Positions 1 to 9,970 of a stretch of 64,000 bases of DNA are shown piece after piece; position 1 is the first letter of the stretch, and every line of letters starts with the position of its first letter. The position numbers and the translations under genes are program-made. The stretch comes from Lactarius indigo (lineage: Eukaryota; Basidiomycota; Agaricomycetes; Russulales; Russulaceae), in the NCBI GenBank assembly GCA_025766275.1, contig JAFKAC010000029.1, positions 496,001-560,000 on the forward strand, read 5' to 3'. The notes below the pieces were generated by a model. It was not told the origin of the DNA. It was given only the letters and a program-made list of their open reading frames with translations, and ran no database searches.

Positions 1-689
1 TCTGATTGTCCATTGGTTTGAGGGTGGTATGCCAATGATATATTTTGTTGTATTCCCAGGGTATTGCATAACTGTCTCATGAATGTTGATGTGAATCTGG
101 GGTCTTGATCAGATATGATCTTTCAGGGTAGGTTGTAATGAGGGTATACGTGTTGAAGGTAGAGTTTGGCCACTCCTTCCAATGTTTTAGTTTCGTTGCA
201 TGGAATGAATCTGGCTGCTTTCAAACAGTTGTGATTGGTGATAGTGAGGATTGAATTGAAGCCATTTGATGTGGGCAGTTTAACTATGAAGTCCATGGCT
301 ACCACTTCGAAGGGTTCAGCTGAGGGGTCAGTTGTGATAGGGAATAGGTGTGGTTTTTGTTGGTGGGGGTTAATTTTGTTGCTCTGGCATGTGGTGCATC
401 CTTTGACATAGGCTTCCACGTCTTTTTGCATATTGGGCCACCAGAAATTGTGTCTTACTAGTTCCAGGGTGTTCACAATTCCCAGGTGTCCGGTGCTTGG
501 AGTGTCATGGAAAAAGGTTATTACCCCCCATTTAAGGTCATTGTTTCCCACAACAACAAGGGCATCACCTTTCCACCATAGTCCGTCATGCTTCTTCAAG
601 TTATGAGGTTCGACCCAGGGGAGAAGCGTTGCTTCGTCCATGTTTTGCATGATCTGGGTCCATATGTCCATGTCATGCATAGATGTTTG
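1..689 (-). pseudogene. Element A integrase, N-terminal zinc domain and start of catalytic core
   Basis: An open frame (680-123) carries the H2C2 zinc-binding module (GH...RHNFWWP...CTTCQ) and the first catalytic Asp region (VAMDFIVKLP). A TGA at 123-125 ends it. In the same frame downstream, SDQDPRF, LAYHPQTNGQS and other integrase-core blocks continue to base 1. The stop sits where element B has Arg (GLPRRIISD), so a CGA-to-TGA change explains it. The domain would insert retrotransposon cDNA. It is incomplete because the window ends. Confidence 0.85.
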
Positions 690-1329
690 GGTAATTTTAA
701 GGAAGACATCATTGGGTAATACTGTGATGTGATCATTGTCAGTGGTACCATCGTCATAGTCGGGGCGTCTAGATAATGAGTCTGCTTGTGTATTCCTTGT
801 GCCAGGGATGTTTTGAGCATGAAGTTGTATTCTGAGAGCTCTTGGAATTCTTGGGCCACTCTTTGGTTTATCTTCCTTGGTTCTTTTTGATAAAGAAGAA
901 TGGTGATGTATAGGGTGATTTCAACAGTTGGATCTATTTCTTCTCTAGGTGTTCAGTAATGAACTCTGAGAGCTTTTCAGTTTCTGGGATTGTTAATGGA
1001 TACACCTTACAGTCCATGGTTTTGGGGGCATCAGGGATTAAGTCAATAGCATGGTCCCACATTCTCAATGGGGGAAAGCATTGTGATGCTTCCTCACTAA
1101 AGACCTTTCGGTGCCTCCAGTATTCTCTGGGGACCATTTCTTTGAAGGTCCTTTGGGGTTTCTTTGCCACCTCTTGTTGGGCTAGCTCTGAGGCTGTGGT
1201 AGTTTTACACAGCTGGATGTATGGGTCATCTTCTTGTTCCAACTGTTCCCAAGCCAATTCATCGAGTTGGTACATCTCCAATGCCTTAATAGTGGATTCC
1301 ATAGGCATGGCTTTGTTCAACAAATTAAG
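690..1329 (-). pseudogene. Element A RT-RNase H remnant with a large internal deletion
   Basis: The stretch 1323-934 encodes the pre-RT linker and start of RT (WDHAIDLIP, DCKVYPLT). It continues past a stop through SPYTSPFFFIKK and then jumps at about 893-900 to the end of RNase H (INQRVAQEFQELSEYNF, SRRPDYDDGT). The intervening 1.1 kb present in B is absent, including the RT fingers and palm and the YMDD box. The two joined sites share an AAAGAA-like stretch in B, so a microhomology-mediated deletion is likely. A further frameshift lies near 810. Confidence 0.85.
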
Positions 1330-1779
1330 GCTGGTGATTACAACTGGTTGGAATTCTTCGTCTATAGTGGTGTCCCACTAATGGAATTTTGGTTCAAAAG
1401 TTGTGAACCAGGGATATCCTAGGATAACTTCATTGTTCCCTAGGTCAGTGATAAGGAACCGGAGGTTTTGAGTCCTTTCTCTGGTGCAAACGGTCAGGTC
1501 TGTAAAGGAGGTGATTTCTCCTCCTTGATTGTGGGTTCCATCTATGTTCCATATTTTGATGGACTGTTCCATAGGTAAATAGGCAATCCTGAGTTGTTTT
1601 AGGAGGTTCATGCTTATAAAATTGTCTGTTGCTCCTGAGTCAATCAAAACATTTCGTTTGGCCATTGCGTGTGCAGATTTGAAAAGAACTGGAATTCACA
1701 TGGATTGGAATCTGCTAGTGTACACACTAAGTTTAAAAGCTTTAGCCCAGGCTGCTGGGTTCAAGTGTTGAGAAAATCC
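1330..1779 (-). pseudogene. Element A retroviral-type aspartic protease
   Basis: This region encodes a pepsin-like retropepsin with the active-site motif VLIDSGATDNFIS, followed by a hydrophobic region and LGYPWFTTFEPKFH. The catalytic Asp is intact. The pol frame overlaps the end of gag, and a GGATTTT heptamer (1773-1779) lies 9 nt before the gag stop. The segment then runs into the linker before RT (PMESTIKALEMYQLDELAWEQLE), as in B and D. Confidence 0.85.
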
Positions 1780-2693
1780 TTTTTCTGCCCAAATAATTTG
1801 TCCACCATGAGTTCGTGGACTTCAGGGCTTTGGGTGAATAGAGTGGTGACTTGCGCCTCCACTTGTTCTTCATTTGAGAGTGGTCATGAAGCCGTCATAG
1901 AGATGGTGGCTGTGGTTGGAGTGGTGGCCGTGGTATGCGCAACTTTGGCAGTTGTTGCTGGTTTCTGAGGGCAAAAATGTGAGATGTGTCCTTGGCCATG
2001 GCAACAGAAGCATCTTCCTTCTTTTTGGAGCTGCTTCTTTTCGTTGTCTGTCATAATGGCGCAAGCTCAGGTACGGCTAACATCCATTGTGTTGGGATCC
2101 CTAGTTTTGTTTAGTGTCGACAGCCATTGATCTCAGGAGGCTCCTCCTCTTTTGTCACCCCTTCCCTTGGTGAGTTTGTCCTTGAGACGGAGATATTCGG
2201 CTTGTTAGAGGGTAACTGCCACCTTCCAATCTTCCCATGTTATCGGGTGATGGAATTTGATCGTGTTAACCACAAGTGCCCCTGGCAGTCCCTTCTGGAA
2301 AATTTCCAGGGTGGTGGCTTCATCTTTGTTATATCCTGCTTTGTTTGCCAAATTGGAAAACTTGGCAATGTAGGTGTCAATGTCTTCTTTATCCATTTGG
2401 AGGGTTTGGATAGTGTGTCGCACCTTCTGCTGTTGGGTGGTATCAGTGTATGCTTGGATGAACCATGTTTCTATGGTATTCCACAGATTTTCAGCGTTCA
2501 TCGCTACTCCTCTGGCTAGTTGGTCTACTAGCCATTGAATTTGTTCTTCCACCCAGTCATCTACCAGTGGTCCTCTAATGTAAGAGAGTAGGGTCATAGC
2601 TTGTGAATAAGGGAGTACGAGCTGTTGGACATTTGGATTCATTCCTCGGTAAAGGGTGAAAGCATTGAGGAATGCTCAACTGGTTTCTTGGTC
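1761..2693 (-). pseudogene. Element A gag, C-terminal two thirds
   Basis: The capsid-like retrotransposon Gag block (MNPNVQQLVLPYS... to DWKVAVTL, 2642-2205) is open. Downstream frames are shifted, but a zinc knuckle remains (CFCCHGQGHISHFC, C-X2-C-X4-H-X4-C, near 2000). The gag stop is at 1761-1763. The 5' third is at 10570-11259, on the other side of inserted element B. Gag forms the virus-like particle and binds element RNA. Confidence 0.88.
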
Positions 2694-2698
2694 TCTGG

Positions 2699-3297
2699 TG
2701 TAACGCCACTACAGGGGCGTTCAGTACGACCTGTACTAAGTCAGTCAAGCAATCGGGAGTCCAAGCTCAAAGGCTCGACTTCAGAAGTGATGATGCACAA
2801 GAGTCACAAGGACACGTGTTGCTTGGACTGTAGAGAAGGGCTAAGACTCGAAGGTCTAGTGTAGACGGGGATCGGGAGACAAGGGACTCAGGAGAGTTCG
2901 CGTAGACGAGTGTAGTATTACACAAGAAGTCTAGTCTACTGTACAAGCTAGGTAGTACTGGGCTTAAATACGCGTGGTGTCGTACCGTACAAACAAGGGC
3001 GTAATGTTGTCCCCTATCGAAGAACAAAAGGTAGGACATAATGGGAACAAAGGATGCCTATATCAAGAATAAAGGAGAATCACGCGGGTCCGCGCGTGAT
3101 CGAGAAATGAACGGAAACTAGCACATGTCGAGCTTTATCGAAAGATAACGACGATAAGCAGAGCGCATGATAGGAACCGGGTAAACATAGTGTCCGCGTA
3201 GTCGTACAGGGCTCGTAATGCTAAGGTGAGGGTTGAATGGAGAAAGGAAAGAACGAGTCCGAAGAAAGGAACAAGACAAAGACGGAAAATCGTAACA
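2699..3297 (-). repeat. Element B 3' LTR (599 bp)
   Basis: A direct repeat of 9971-10569. In sense orientation it ends GGCGTTACA next to the TCTGG target duplication. It carries TATTTAAG (2963-2970, minus strand) and, 33 nt downstream, AGACTAGACTT (2927-2937), the predicted transcript start. Confidence 0.95.
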
Positions 3298-3310
3298 TTA
3301 CCCCCCGCTT
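3298..3310 (-). promoter_or_regulatory. Polypurine tract of element B
   Basis: Read on the minus strand, GCGGGGGGTAA directly precedes the 3' LTR. This is the expected place for the plus-strand DNA primer. Elements C, E and G have equivalent G-rich tracts at the same position. Confidence 0.85.
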
Positions 3311-3331
3311 AGGCTTGAAGACGCCTCGACT

Positions 3332-4780
3332 TCAACACTCTGGATCAACGAGGTCGTAGATGTTGGCGCCCAGGTCGTTCTCTGGCCAGGGAGAAATGTC
3401 GAGCCGACAGTAGTGCGTTTTGAGAAAAAGGAACGGCCCGCGTCTGCCACACTTGCGACACATTTCGTACTGTGGGCACCGAATTTCGTCATGATTGGCA
3501 TCAGTGCGGAAACACCACCCACACCACCTCCCTTGGGTTTGGGCCGCAACTGTCGGCGGTTCGGGGACAGTAAAGGAGGTGGTGGCCTCCGTGGTCACTG
3601 CTTGCTGTATGCGTTCGTCTGCCTGAGAAGTCGTGATTACTTCTTCGACCATACCCGCGCGGCGGAATATGCATCGATAAGATTGATGCTCCTGGCTTTG
3701 GCAGTGTCGGCAGGCAGGTTGCGGTCTGGTGGGACAATTGCGTACAATGTGGTGGGGGCTGTTGCAGTGATAACAGCGTCGGCGATGGGGTTTGTCGGTG
3801 AGGTGGGGGAATTCTAGTGGTCCTCCGCGTCGTGGGGAAAATGGAATGGCATAGCGGGAATGGCGAAGTGGAGCTGGTAGGGCTGTCATGCGCGCGTACT
3901 CGTTGCCAATGATAGCCAGCGCCCCTGCATACTGAAGTCGCCTCTTGGTGCTGGCTATCATCAAGTCGACTGTGAGCCACTCCGACCGCAGTTTGCGCGC
4001 GTCCTCCTCCAGCTTCTCGCATTTCTCGTCGAGTTCTTTGAGTGCCAGGAGTCCTGTTCGCAGCCTAGTAATCTCGGCTGTGAGATGAGGTGAGTTAAGC
4101 TCTATGAGCGTCTCGTCTAGAGCACAGGTGCAGACGTCATGAGGGTCGAAGAACTGTAGTTGATCTGCTGTAAAGGGGGGTGCCGAGACGTTCGGTCTGA
4201 GTGACGAAAGATAGACCTCCTCTCCATAGTGGGGTTGCCCCGCGCCCATTGTCCCCACTACCTCGGTGAACCCCTTGCGATAGTAAATATACTTCGCAGG
4301 GTTAGATCCACCATCTGGTAGCGGGATCTGTAATGGGTAGTATTTGGGGGTCCCGGGAGCATTTGGGAAGAATGGGGCACCGGGGTCATCTGTATCATTA
4401 GGAGGGGAGTCGGGTCGGTCATAGTCAATGGGGGTGTGGACGCGGACTGGGGTAAACGGTTCTAGTGGTGGGGGTGGTGTGGATGATGGGGAAGATGGTG
4501 GTGACTGAGGTCGTGGTTCAGGCGGAGGGCTCGACTGTTGCTGAGGAGGGGGTGTTGGAGAGTACTGTCCCTCTTCGGGTGTTGACAGGGTGAGTTCCCC
4601 AGGTTCTCGTTCAACGGGGATAGGGTTGGTGATGGTGATGTGTTGAGGAGACGGGGGAGGTGATAGACAGGGGATGTCGGAGAGGTCGATAGTGACGATC
4701 CCTCGTTCAAGGGCGGCTTCGAGTTGCGGGTTGCTGAGGACGTGGACAAGGGTGGTATTGGATACTGGGGTGTCGGTCAT
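3332..4780 (-). CDS. Third ORF (ORF3) of element B: coiled-coil and zinc-knuckle protein of unknown function
   Basis: This is an intact 482-codon ORF that starts 41 nt after the pol stop (4821-4823), in another frame, and ends just before the polypurine tract. The N-terminus is Pro/Ser-rich (residues 40-135). A conserved central block (about 146-195) reads KYYPLQIPLPDGG ... PHYGEEVY. Residues 231-285 are Leu/Glu/Lys-rich and look like a coiled coil. The C-terminus holds two canonical CCHC knuckles (C336-C349 and C357-C370) and two looser Cys/His clusters (C420-C435, C441-C458). I see no signal peptide or membrane segment, so an envelope-like protein is unlikely. Diverged versions follow pol in C, G and E. 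Nucleic-acid binding is inferred from the knuckles. I do not recognise the family. Confidence 0.85.
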   Translation of the reverse strand: MTDTPVSNTTLVHVLSNPQLEAALERGIVTIDLSDIPCLSPPPSPQHITITNPIPVEREPGELTLSTPEEGQYSPTPPPQQQSSPPPEPRPQSPPSSPSSTPPPPLEPFTPVRVHTPIDYDRPDSPPNDTDDPGAPFFPNAPGTPKYYPLQIPLPDGGSNPAKYIYYRKGFTEVVGTMGAGQPHYGEEVYLSSLRPNVSAPPFTADQLQFFDPHDVCTCALDETLIELNSPHLTAEITRLRTGLLALKELDEKCEKLEEDARKLRSEWLTVDLMIASTKRRLQYAGALAIIGNEYARMTALPAPLRHSRYAIPFSPRRGGPLEFPHLTDKPHRRRCYHCNSPHHIVRNCPTRPQPACRHCQSQEHQSYRCIFRRAGMVEEVITTSQADERIQQAVTTEATTSFTVPEPPTVAAQTQGRWCGWCFRTDANHDEIRCPQYEMCRKCGRRGPFLFLKTHYCRLDISPWPENDLGANIYDLVDPEC

Positions 4781-4820
4781 TGTTGGGCTGAGGGGTGTGG
4801 GGATAAGATCAAGGGTGTCT

Positions 4821-6035
4821 TTATATCGTTCGTCCAGCCCCTTTGGTGGTCGGGTATTGTCGGTAGAAATCTTTGATGACGTCTGTGGCGTGGGTCATAT
4901 TTGTTGCGGGTTCCCACATGTTATCGCTCGGTGGGAATCCCTTCCACTTTACTAGGTAGTGGAGCTTACGCCCTCTTCCTCATTCCTGGGCGTCTTCGAT
5001 TCGCTCCACTTCATACTCCTCTTCTCCCTCAATAAGGTCTGGTGGAGGTCGGGTGTAGTTTGCGCCATGCATCTCCGTTTCTTTATATGGCGTTAGAAGG
5101 TTCGCGTGGAATACTGGGTGTATCTTCCATGATGCCGGAAGCTCCAGTTCATATGAAACATCTGATAGGACCTTGATGATTTTGAAAGGTCCATATCATT
5201 TCGGGGCTAGTTTACTTGTGGGGTAGAAGGTACGGAGATTGGTCCCTTCTAACCATACTTGGTCCCCTTGTTGATAGGGTGTGAACCTGGTTTTCCCTCG
5301 TTGGGTCATGAGGTGTTGCGCATGTTTGATACTGTCTTGTGCGTGTTGTTGGAGTATTTGCAACTCTTCTAGTCTTTGATCCACTACAGGATTGCGTGAT
5401 GGTTTGGGTGTCCATGTGGTTCGCGGTTCCCACCCCATAATGAGCGAGAAAGGGGAGTGTCTGGTGGTGGCATTCTTCCAAGAGTTGTGAGCGAATTGCG
5501 CCATAGGTAGTAATTCCGCCCAATTGTCCTGTTGTACGTTACACCAGTGTCGCAGGTATTGCTCCAACCATTGATTTGTTCGCTCTGATTGACCGTCCGT
5601 TTGAGGATGATACGCTGATGATACGTTTTGCTGTATCCCCAATGTTTTACACAGCTGTCGCATGAATGTGGATGCGAATCTGGGATCCCAATCAGATATG
5701 ATCCTTCGGGGTAGGCCATAATGGGGGTAGATGTATTGGAGATAGAGCTTTGCCACACCTTCTGATGTTATGGTTTCGTTGCACAGTATGAATATTGCCG
5801 CTTTTGAGCAATCGTGGTCTGTGACGGTGAGAATTGAGTCAAACCCTTTTGATATCGGGAGTTTGACTATGAAGTCCATGGCCACTACTTCGAATGGTTC
5901 AGCCGATGGTTCAGTGGTGATGGGAAATAGGTGGGGTTTCTGTCGGTGGTGATTGATCTTGTTACTTTGGCACGTTGTGCATCCCTTGACATAAGCTTCC
6001 ACGTCTTTGCGCATGTTGGGCCACCAGAAATCGCG
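4821..6035 (-). pseudogene. Element B integrase with C-terminal chromodomain
   Basis: The catalytic core has its Asp and Glu positions (VAMDF; IISDWDPRF; DGQSERTNQWLEQY). It is followed by a GPY/F-like segment (KLAPK-stop-YGPFKI) and a chromodomain (EEEYEVERI ... LHYLVKWKGFPPSDNMWEP, about 4890-5035), which typically directs chromoviruses to particular chromatin. In-frame TGA codons occur at 6036-6038 (between the zinc domain and the core), 5196-5198 and about 4990. Relatives have Arg at these points, so CGA-to-TGA changes explain them. The frame ends at 4821-4823. Confidence 0.9.
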
Positions 6036-7796
6036 TCATAATAGATCTAGGGTGTTTGCGATTCCTGGATGTCCTGCGCTTGGAGTATCGTGGAAAAAGG
6101 TGATCACCCCCCGCTTAAGTTCGTTGTTTCCCACAACAACGAGGGCGTCGCCCTTCCACCACAACCCGTTGTGTTTCTTTAGGTTGTGGGGTTCTATCCA
6201 TGGGAGGAGCGCTGCTTCATCCATATTTTGTGCAATTTGAGTCCATATGTCCATGTCGTGCATGGACGTCTGGGTGATCTTGAGGAATACTTCGTCTGGA
6301 AGTACCGTGACGTGATCATTGTCACTGGTGCCGTCATCATAGTCAGGTCTTCGTGATAAGGAGTCTGCTTGTGTGTTTTTTGTACCGGGGATATGTTTGA
6401 GTATGAAATTGTACTCTGACAATTCTTGGAACTCCCGCGCTACTTGTCGACTGATTTTTCTGGGTTCTTTCCAATACTGCAAGTTGGCGTGGTCTGTATG
6501 AATCGTTGTTAGGTGGGGGGATCCTACAAGGTACGTTCGCCAGGTGTGTAACGCTTTGACGATCGCTAGTAGCTCCCTATCGTAAATGTCATAATTGCGC
6601 TCCGCTTCCGACAGGGATTCGGAGTAAAACGTGACCGGATGCATTTTATTGTCCTCTCCTTTTTGGTTTAGGACAGCTCCCAGGGTGTAACTTGAAGCGT
6701 TGACTTCGATTTCGAAGGGTTGATCTAGTTTTGGGAATAGGAGTACTGGTTCGGAACTAATTTGTTCCTTGATGGTGTCAAATGCTTTTTGTCTAGCTTC
6801 TGTCCATTCCCATGGGGTGTCCTTTTTTGTGAGGTCGTGGAGTGGTCTTGCGATGGTCGAGAACCCTTTTATGAAGCGTTGGTAGAAGTTGCAGAATCCC
6901 AGGAAAGCCCGTACTTCTTTTAGTGATTTCGGCACCTTCCAATCACGTACTCCTTGAACCTTGACCGGATCCATTCGTAATTGTCCGTGCCCAATGATTA
7001 ATCCCAGATATTCGACCTCATAGACTTCGAATACGCATTTTTCCGGTTTGATGTATAGATCGTGTTCGTCGCACAGGTCGAGAACTCGATGTAGCATCTG
7101 TCTGTGGTGGGCGTGGTCATCTGCGGTCGCGATCAAGATGTCATCCATGTAGACAATGACTTCCCCTGTCAATACTAATTCCCGGAAAATGGTGTCCATC
7201 ATAGTTTGGAAGGTACTAGGGGAGTTGGTAAGGCCGAAGAACATAACTCGGGGTTCGAACAGTCCTTGGTTTGTCTTGAATGCCGCCTTCCATTCGTCCC
7301 CTTGTTTAATTCGAATGTTGTTGTATCCCCATCGGATGTCAAGCTTTGAGTAGAGTCGCGCTTCTTGAATCTTATTGATCAGCTCAGGGATTAGGGGGAG
7401 TGGATAGTGGTTTTTTATAGTAAGTTCGTTAAGCTGGCGATAGTCTTGCATGGGGCGCAATTTCCCGTCTTTCTTCTTGATGAAGAAGAAAGGGGAGGCA
7501 TAGGGAGATTTCGATGGTTGAATATACTTTTTGTCCAAATGTTCGGTTATGAATTCCGTCAATTTCTCCATTTCTGGCATTGTAAGCGGGTATACTTTAC
7601 AATCCATTGTTTCTGGGGCATTCGGGATTAGATCAATAGCATGGTCCCATGGTCGCAACGGGGGGAAGCGCTAAGACGCTTCTTCGCTAAAGACCTTCTG
7701 ATGCCTGCGGTATTCTTCTGGGACCATCTCTTCAAAGGTCCTTTGGGGTTTTTTTGCCGCTTCTTGTTGTGCTAATTCGGATGCTGTGGTCGTCTT
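6036..7796 (-). pseudogene. Element B reverse transcriptase-RNase H and integrase zinc domain
   Basis: A 540-codon open stretch (7658-6036) holds RT ([40 protein letters not shown] and the catalytic VYMDDILIA with YMDD at 7140-7151), then RNase H and the start of the integrase zinc domain. The first RNase H Asp is Asn (EVNASSYTLGAVL, codon 6699-6701) where C has EVDASGY. The change GTCGAC to GTCAAC is a CpG transition. A TAG near 7671 separates this stretch from the upstream linker, and a TGA at 6036-6038 ends it. RT would copy element RNA into DNA inside the particle. Confidence 0.92.
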
Positions 7797-8369
7797 TCAC
7801 AGCTTGATGTGGGGGTTGACTTCATTTTCCAGTTGTTCCCAGGCCAATTCGTCCAGTTGGTACGTCTCCAATGCCTTAATAGTTGCTTCTAAAGGCATGG
7901 CTTTGTCGGACAAGTTTAGGCTGGTGATGACTACCGGTTGAAATTCTTCGTCGAGCGTGGCATCCCGCCAGTGGAACTTGGGTTCGAAGGCTGTGAACCA
8001 GGGGTATCCTAGTATAACCTCGTCGTTTCCTAGATCGGTAATAAGAAATTGGAGGTTTTGGGTTTTTCCCCCTGTTTTGACGGTAAGGTCTGTGAAGGAC
8101 TTGATTTCTCCTCCTTGATTGTGGGTTCCGTCTATGTTCCATATCTTGATAGGTCGTTCGGTGGCCAACCAGGCAATTTTAAGCCGTTTTAGGAGATTTG
8201 TACTTATAAAATTGTCGGTTGCGCCTGAGTCTACAAGGACGTTTCGTTCGGCCGTCGCGTGAGCAGATTTGAAAAGTACTGGAATTCGCATGGATCGGAA
8301 TCTGCTATTGTACACGCTAAGTTTTAATGCTCTAGCCCAGGCCGCCGGGTTCAAGCGTTCAGAAAATCC
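7797..8369 (-). pseudogene. Element B aspartic protease, expressed by -1 frameshift from gag
   Basis: The pol frame overlaps the end of gag. Its first clear residues (NPAAWARALKLS) follow the slippery site. The retropepsin motif VLVDSGATDNFIS lies about 42 residues after the first Met at 8354, and LGYPWFTAFEPKFHW follows. The catalytic Asp is intact. A TGA at 7797-7799 replaces a residue in IKL-x-KTTTASELAQ, which is Cys or Gln in A and D. Without that stop the frame continues towards RT. The protease would process Gag-Pol. Confidence 0.88.
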
Positions 8370-9952
8370 TTCTTTTGTCCGAAGAGTTTGTCCACCATTA
8401 ATTCTCGTACTTCGGGGGTTTGGGCAAATAAGGCCACTACTTGGGCATCAGCTTGTTCCTTGTTTGAGAGGGGGCGTGACGCAGTCATTGAGATGGTGGC
8501 AGTGGTTGGGGAGGGGTCATTGGTATTCACGGTTTTGGCGGCGGTGACTGGTTTCTGGGGACAGAACCTAGAAATGTGTCCTTGTCCTCGGCATCGGAAG
8601 CATCTTCCTTCTTTCTGGAGTTGCTTCTTTTCATCGTCCGTCATCGCTGCTCTGGCGCGAGTACGGCTGACATCCATCGCGTTCGGATCTCTGGTTTTGT
8701 TGAGGGCGTTTAGCCACTGGTCGCGAGAGGCCCCCCCCTTTTTGTCCGTTCTTCCTTTGGTGAGCCTGTCTTTAAGCAGAAGATATTCCGCTTGTTGGAG
8801 TGTAACTGCCGTTTTCCAATCATCCCAATCTACAGGGTGATGGAATTTGATTGCGTTTATGACCAACGCGTTCGGAAGTCCCTTCTGGAAGATTTCTAGG
8901 GTCGTTGCCTTGTCTTTGTTGTACCCTGCTTTGTTTGCCAAATTGGAGAATTTGGCTATGTATGTGTCGATGTCTTCCTTGTCCATTCGTAGGTTTTGAA
9001 TGGCGTGGCGGGCCTTTTGTTGTTGCGTGGTGTCCGTATATGCTTGGATAAACCTTGTTTCAATGGTGTTCCACAGGTTTTCGGTGTTCATGGCTACTCC
9101 TCCCGCTAGTTGGTCAGCCAACCACTGTATTTGTTCTTCGACCCAGTCATCTACCAATGGTCCTCGGATATATGAGAGAAGGGTCATAGCATGAGAGTAG
9201 GGGAGGGTCAATTGTTGGACGTTTGGATTCATTCTGCGATAGAGCGCAAAAGTGTTGAGGAACACTCTGCTGGACTCTCGATCCCCGGTGAATTCTGGCG
9301 GGGGATTTCCTCCGAGTCGTCCGTTTGGTGGGGGGGGTCCTCCGGCAATGGGACCTGCTGCTGCTCCGCCGCCTCCACCTCCAGGCGCACCGCCTCCATG
9401 ATGGCCTCCTGTGCCTCCTGCAGTGCCTCCTCCGCTTGTCGACATACTTCCTCCCACAGAATGTCCTCCACCACTTGTAGGATTCGCTGCCGAGGAGCCT
9501 GCGGTTGGTTGCGAGGTGGTGAGGGTGGTGGAGAGTTGGGTGGTGGACATATTGGCATACGATGCAAAGTCCACGGGTCGTTGAATGGTAGGTGTGAGTG
9601 TTGGGTTATCTAAGTCAGGTTCAGAAGATGGTTCTTCGATGTCAGAGTCGGCTTCGATGGCGCTGATTTGTCCTTTTCCTGGTCCTAGACCTAGGTGTGC
9701 AGGAACGGGTTTGTAGGAGTACCAGGAGTGCTTTGAGTCAGAATAGGCAATGTAGGCCCAGATATGTTGATCTTCGATGTATTCGATTGGTTCGTATGTG
9801 AGTTTGTCAGGGTCGTAGACGTAGTACCCTTCGTCGTGTGGGGTGTTCCTCCAAAGAGCGGTTCCTTTGATAGATGGTCTTAGGTCGTCGTAAGGATGCC
9901 GCTCCAGGTATTCTTTGACGAACTGTATTTGGCTTCGGCTGGTGAGAGCCAC
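8351..9952 (-). CDS. Element B Gag (533 aa)
   Basis: An intact structural protein frame. In order it has a charged N-terminal region (about 1-160), a Gly/Ala-rich linker (about 165-210), a retrotransposon Gag/capsid domain (FTGDRESSRVFLNTFALYRR ... LQQAEYLLLKDRL, about 215-400), and one zinc knuckle, CFRCRGQGHISRFC, near residue 450 for RNA packaging. The Met at 9952 follows the PBS by only a few codons and matches the start of the same protein in A. The end overlaps the protease frame by 16 codons or fewer. This is one of two fully open genes in B. Confidence 0.92.
   Translation of the reverse strand: MALTSRSQIQFVKEYLERHPYDDLRPSIKGTALWRNTPHDEGYYVYDPDKLTYEPIEYIEDQHIWAYIAYSDSKHSWYSYKPVPAHLGLGPGKGQISAIEADSDIEEPSSEPDLDNPTLTPTIQRPVDFASYANMSTTQLSTTLTTSQPTAGSSAANPTSGGGHSVGGSMSTSGGGTAGGTGGHHGGGAPGGGGGGAAAGPIAGGPPPPNGRLGGNPPPEFTGDRESSRVFLNTFALYRRMNPNVQQLTLPYSHAMTLLSYIRGPLVDDWVEEQIQWLADQLAGGVAMNTENLWNTIETRFIQAYTDTTQQQKARHAIQNLRMDKEDIDTYIAKFSNLANKAGYNKDKATTLEIFQKGLPNALVINAIKFHHPVDWDDWKTAVTLQQAEYLLLKDRLTKGRTDKKGGASRDQWLNALNKTRDPNAMDVSRTRARAAMTDDEKKQLQKEGRCFRCRGQGHISRFCPQKPVTAAKTVNTNDPSPTTATISMTASRPLSNKEQADAQVVALFAQTPEVRELMVDKLFGQKKDFLNA
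8363..8369 (-). promoter_or_regulatory. Putative -1 ribosomal frameshift heptamer of element B
   Basis: GGATTTT is read G_GAT_TTT in the gag frame, exactly 9 nt before the gag TGA. Pol continues in the -1 frame. The X_XXY_YYZ-like form resembles the MMTV pro-pol site GGAUUUA. The same heptamer or GGGTTTT occurs at the same distance in A, C, D and G. Confidence 0.65.
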
Positions 9953-9957
9953 TGTGG

Positions 9958-9970
9958 AGACTAGACTTAA
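9958..9970 (-). promoter_or_regulatory. Self-primer binding site of element B
   Basis: Sense strand TT + AAGTCTAGTCT directly follows the 5' LTR. The 11 nt are the exact reverse complement of AGACTAGACTT, which begins at the predicted transcription start in both LTRs (10199-10209 and 2927-2937). There is no TGG-initiated tRNA match. This is the arrangement of Tf1-type self-priming. Confidence 0.85.

Noticed and set aside
2767..3039. Small frames in the LTRs, repeated at 10039-10311
   Set aside because: They lie inside LTR U3/U5 sequence, are not conserved in A or D LTRs and cross the promoter.
3298..3549. Overlapping frames on both strands within ORF3 of B (3413-3817, 3501-4022, 4462-4749)
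   Set aside because: They are shadows of the 482-codon ORF3. The shadow products have biased, low-complexity composition and no conserved match in C, G or E.
9229..9567. Frame opposite or offset to the Gly-rich Gag linker
   Set aside because: Repetitive GC-rich linker sequence leaves every frame open. The true Gag frame is fixed by flanking domains and by A and D.
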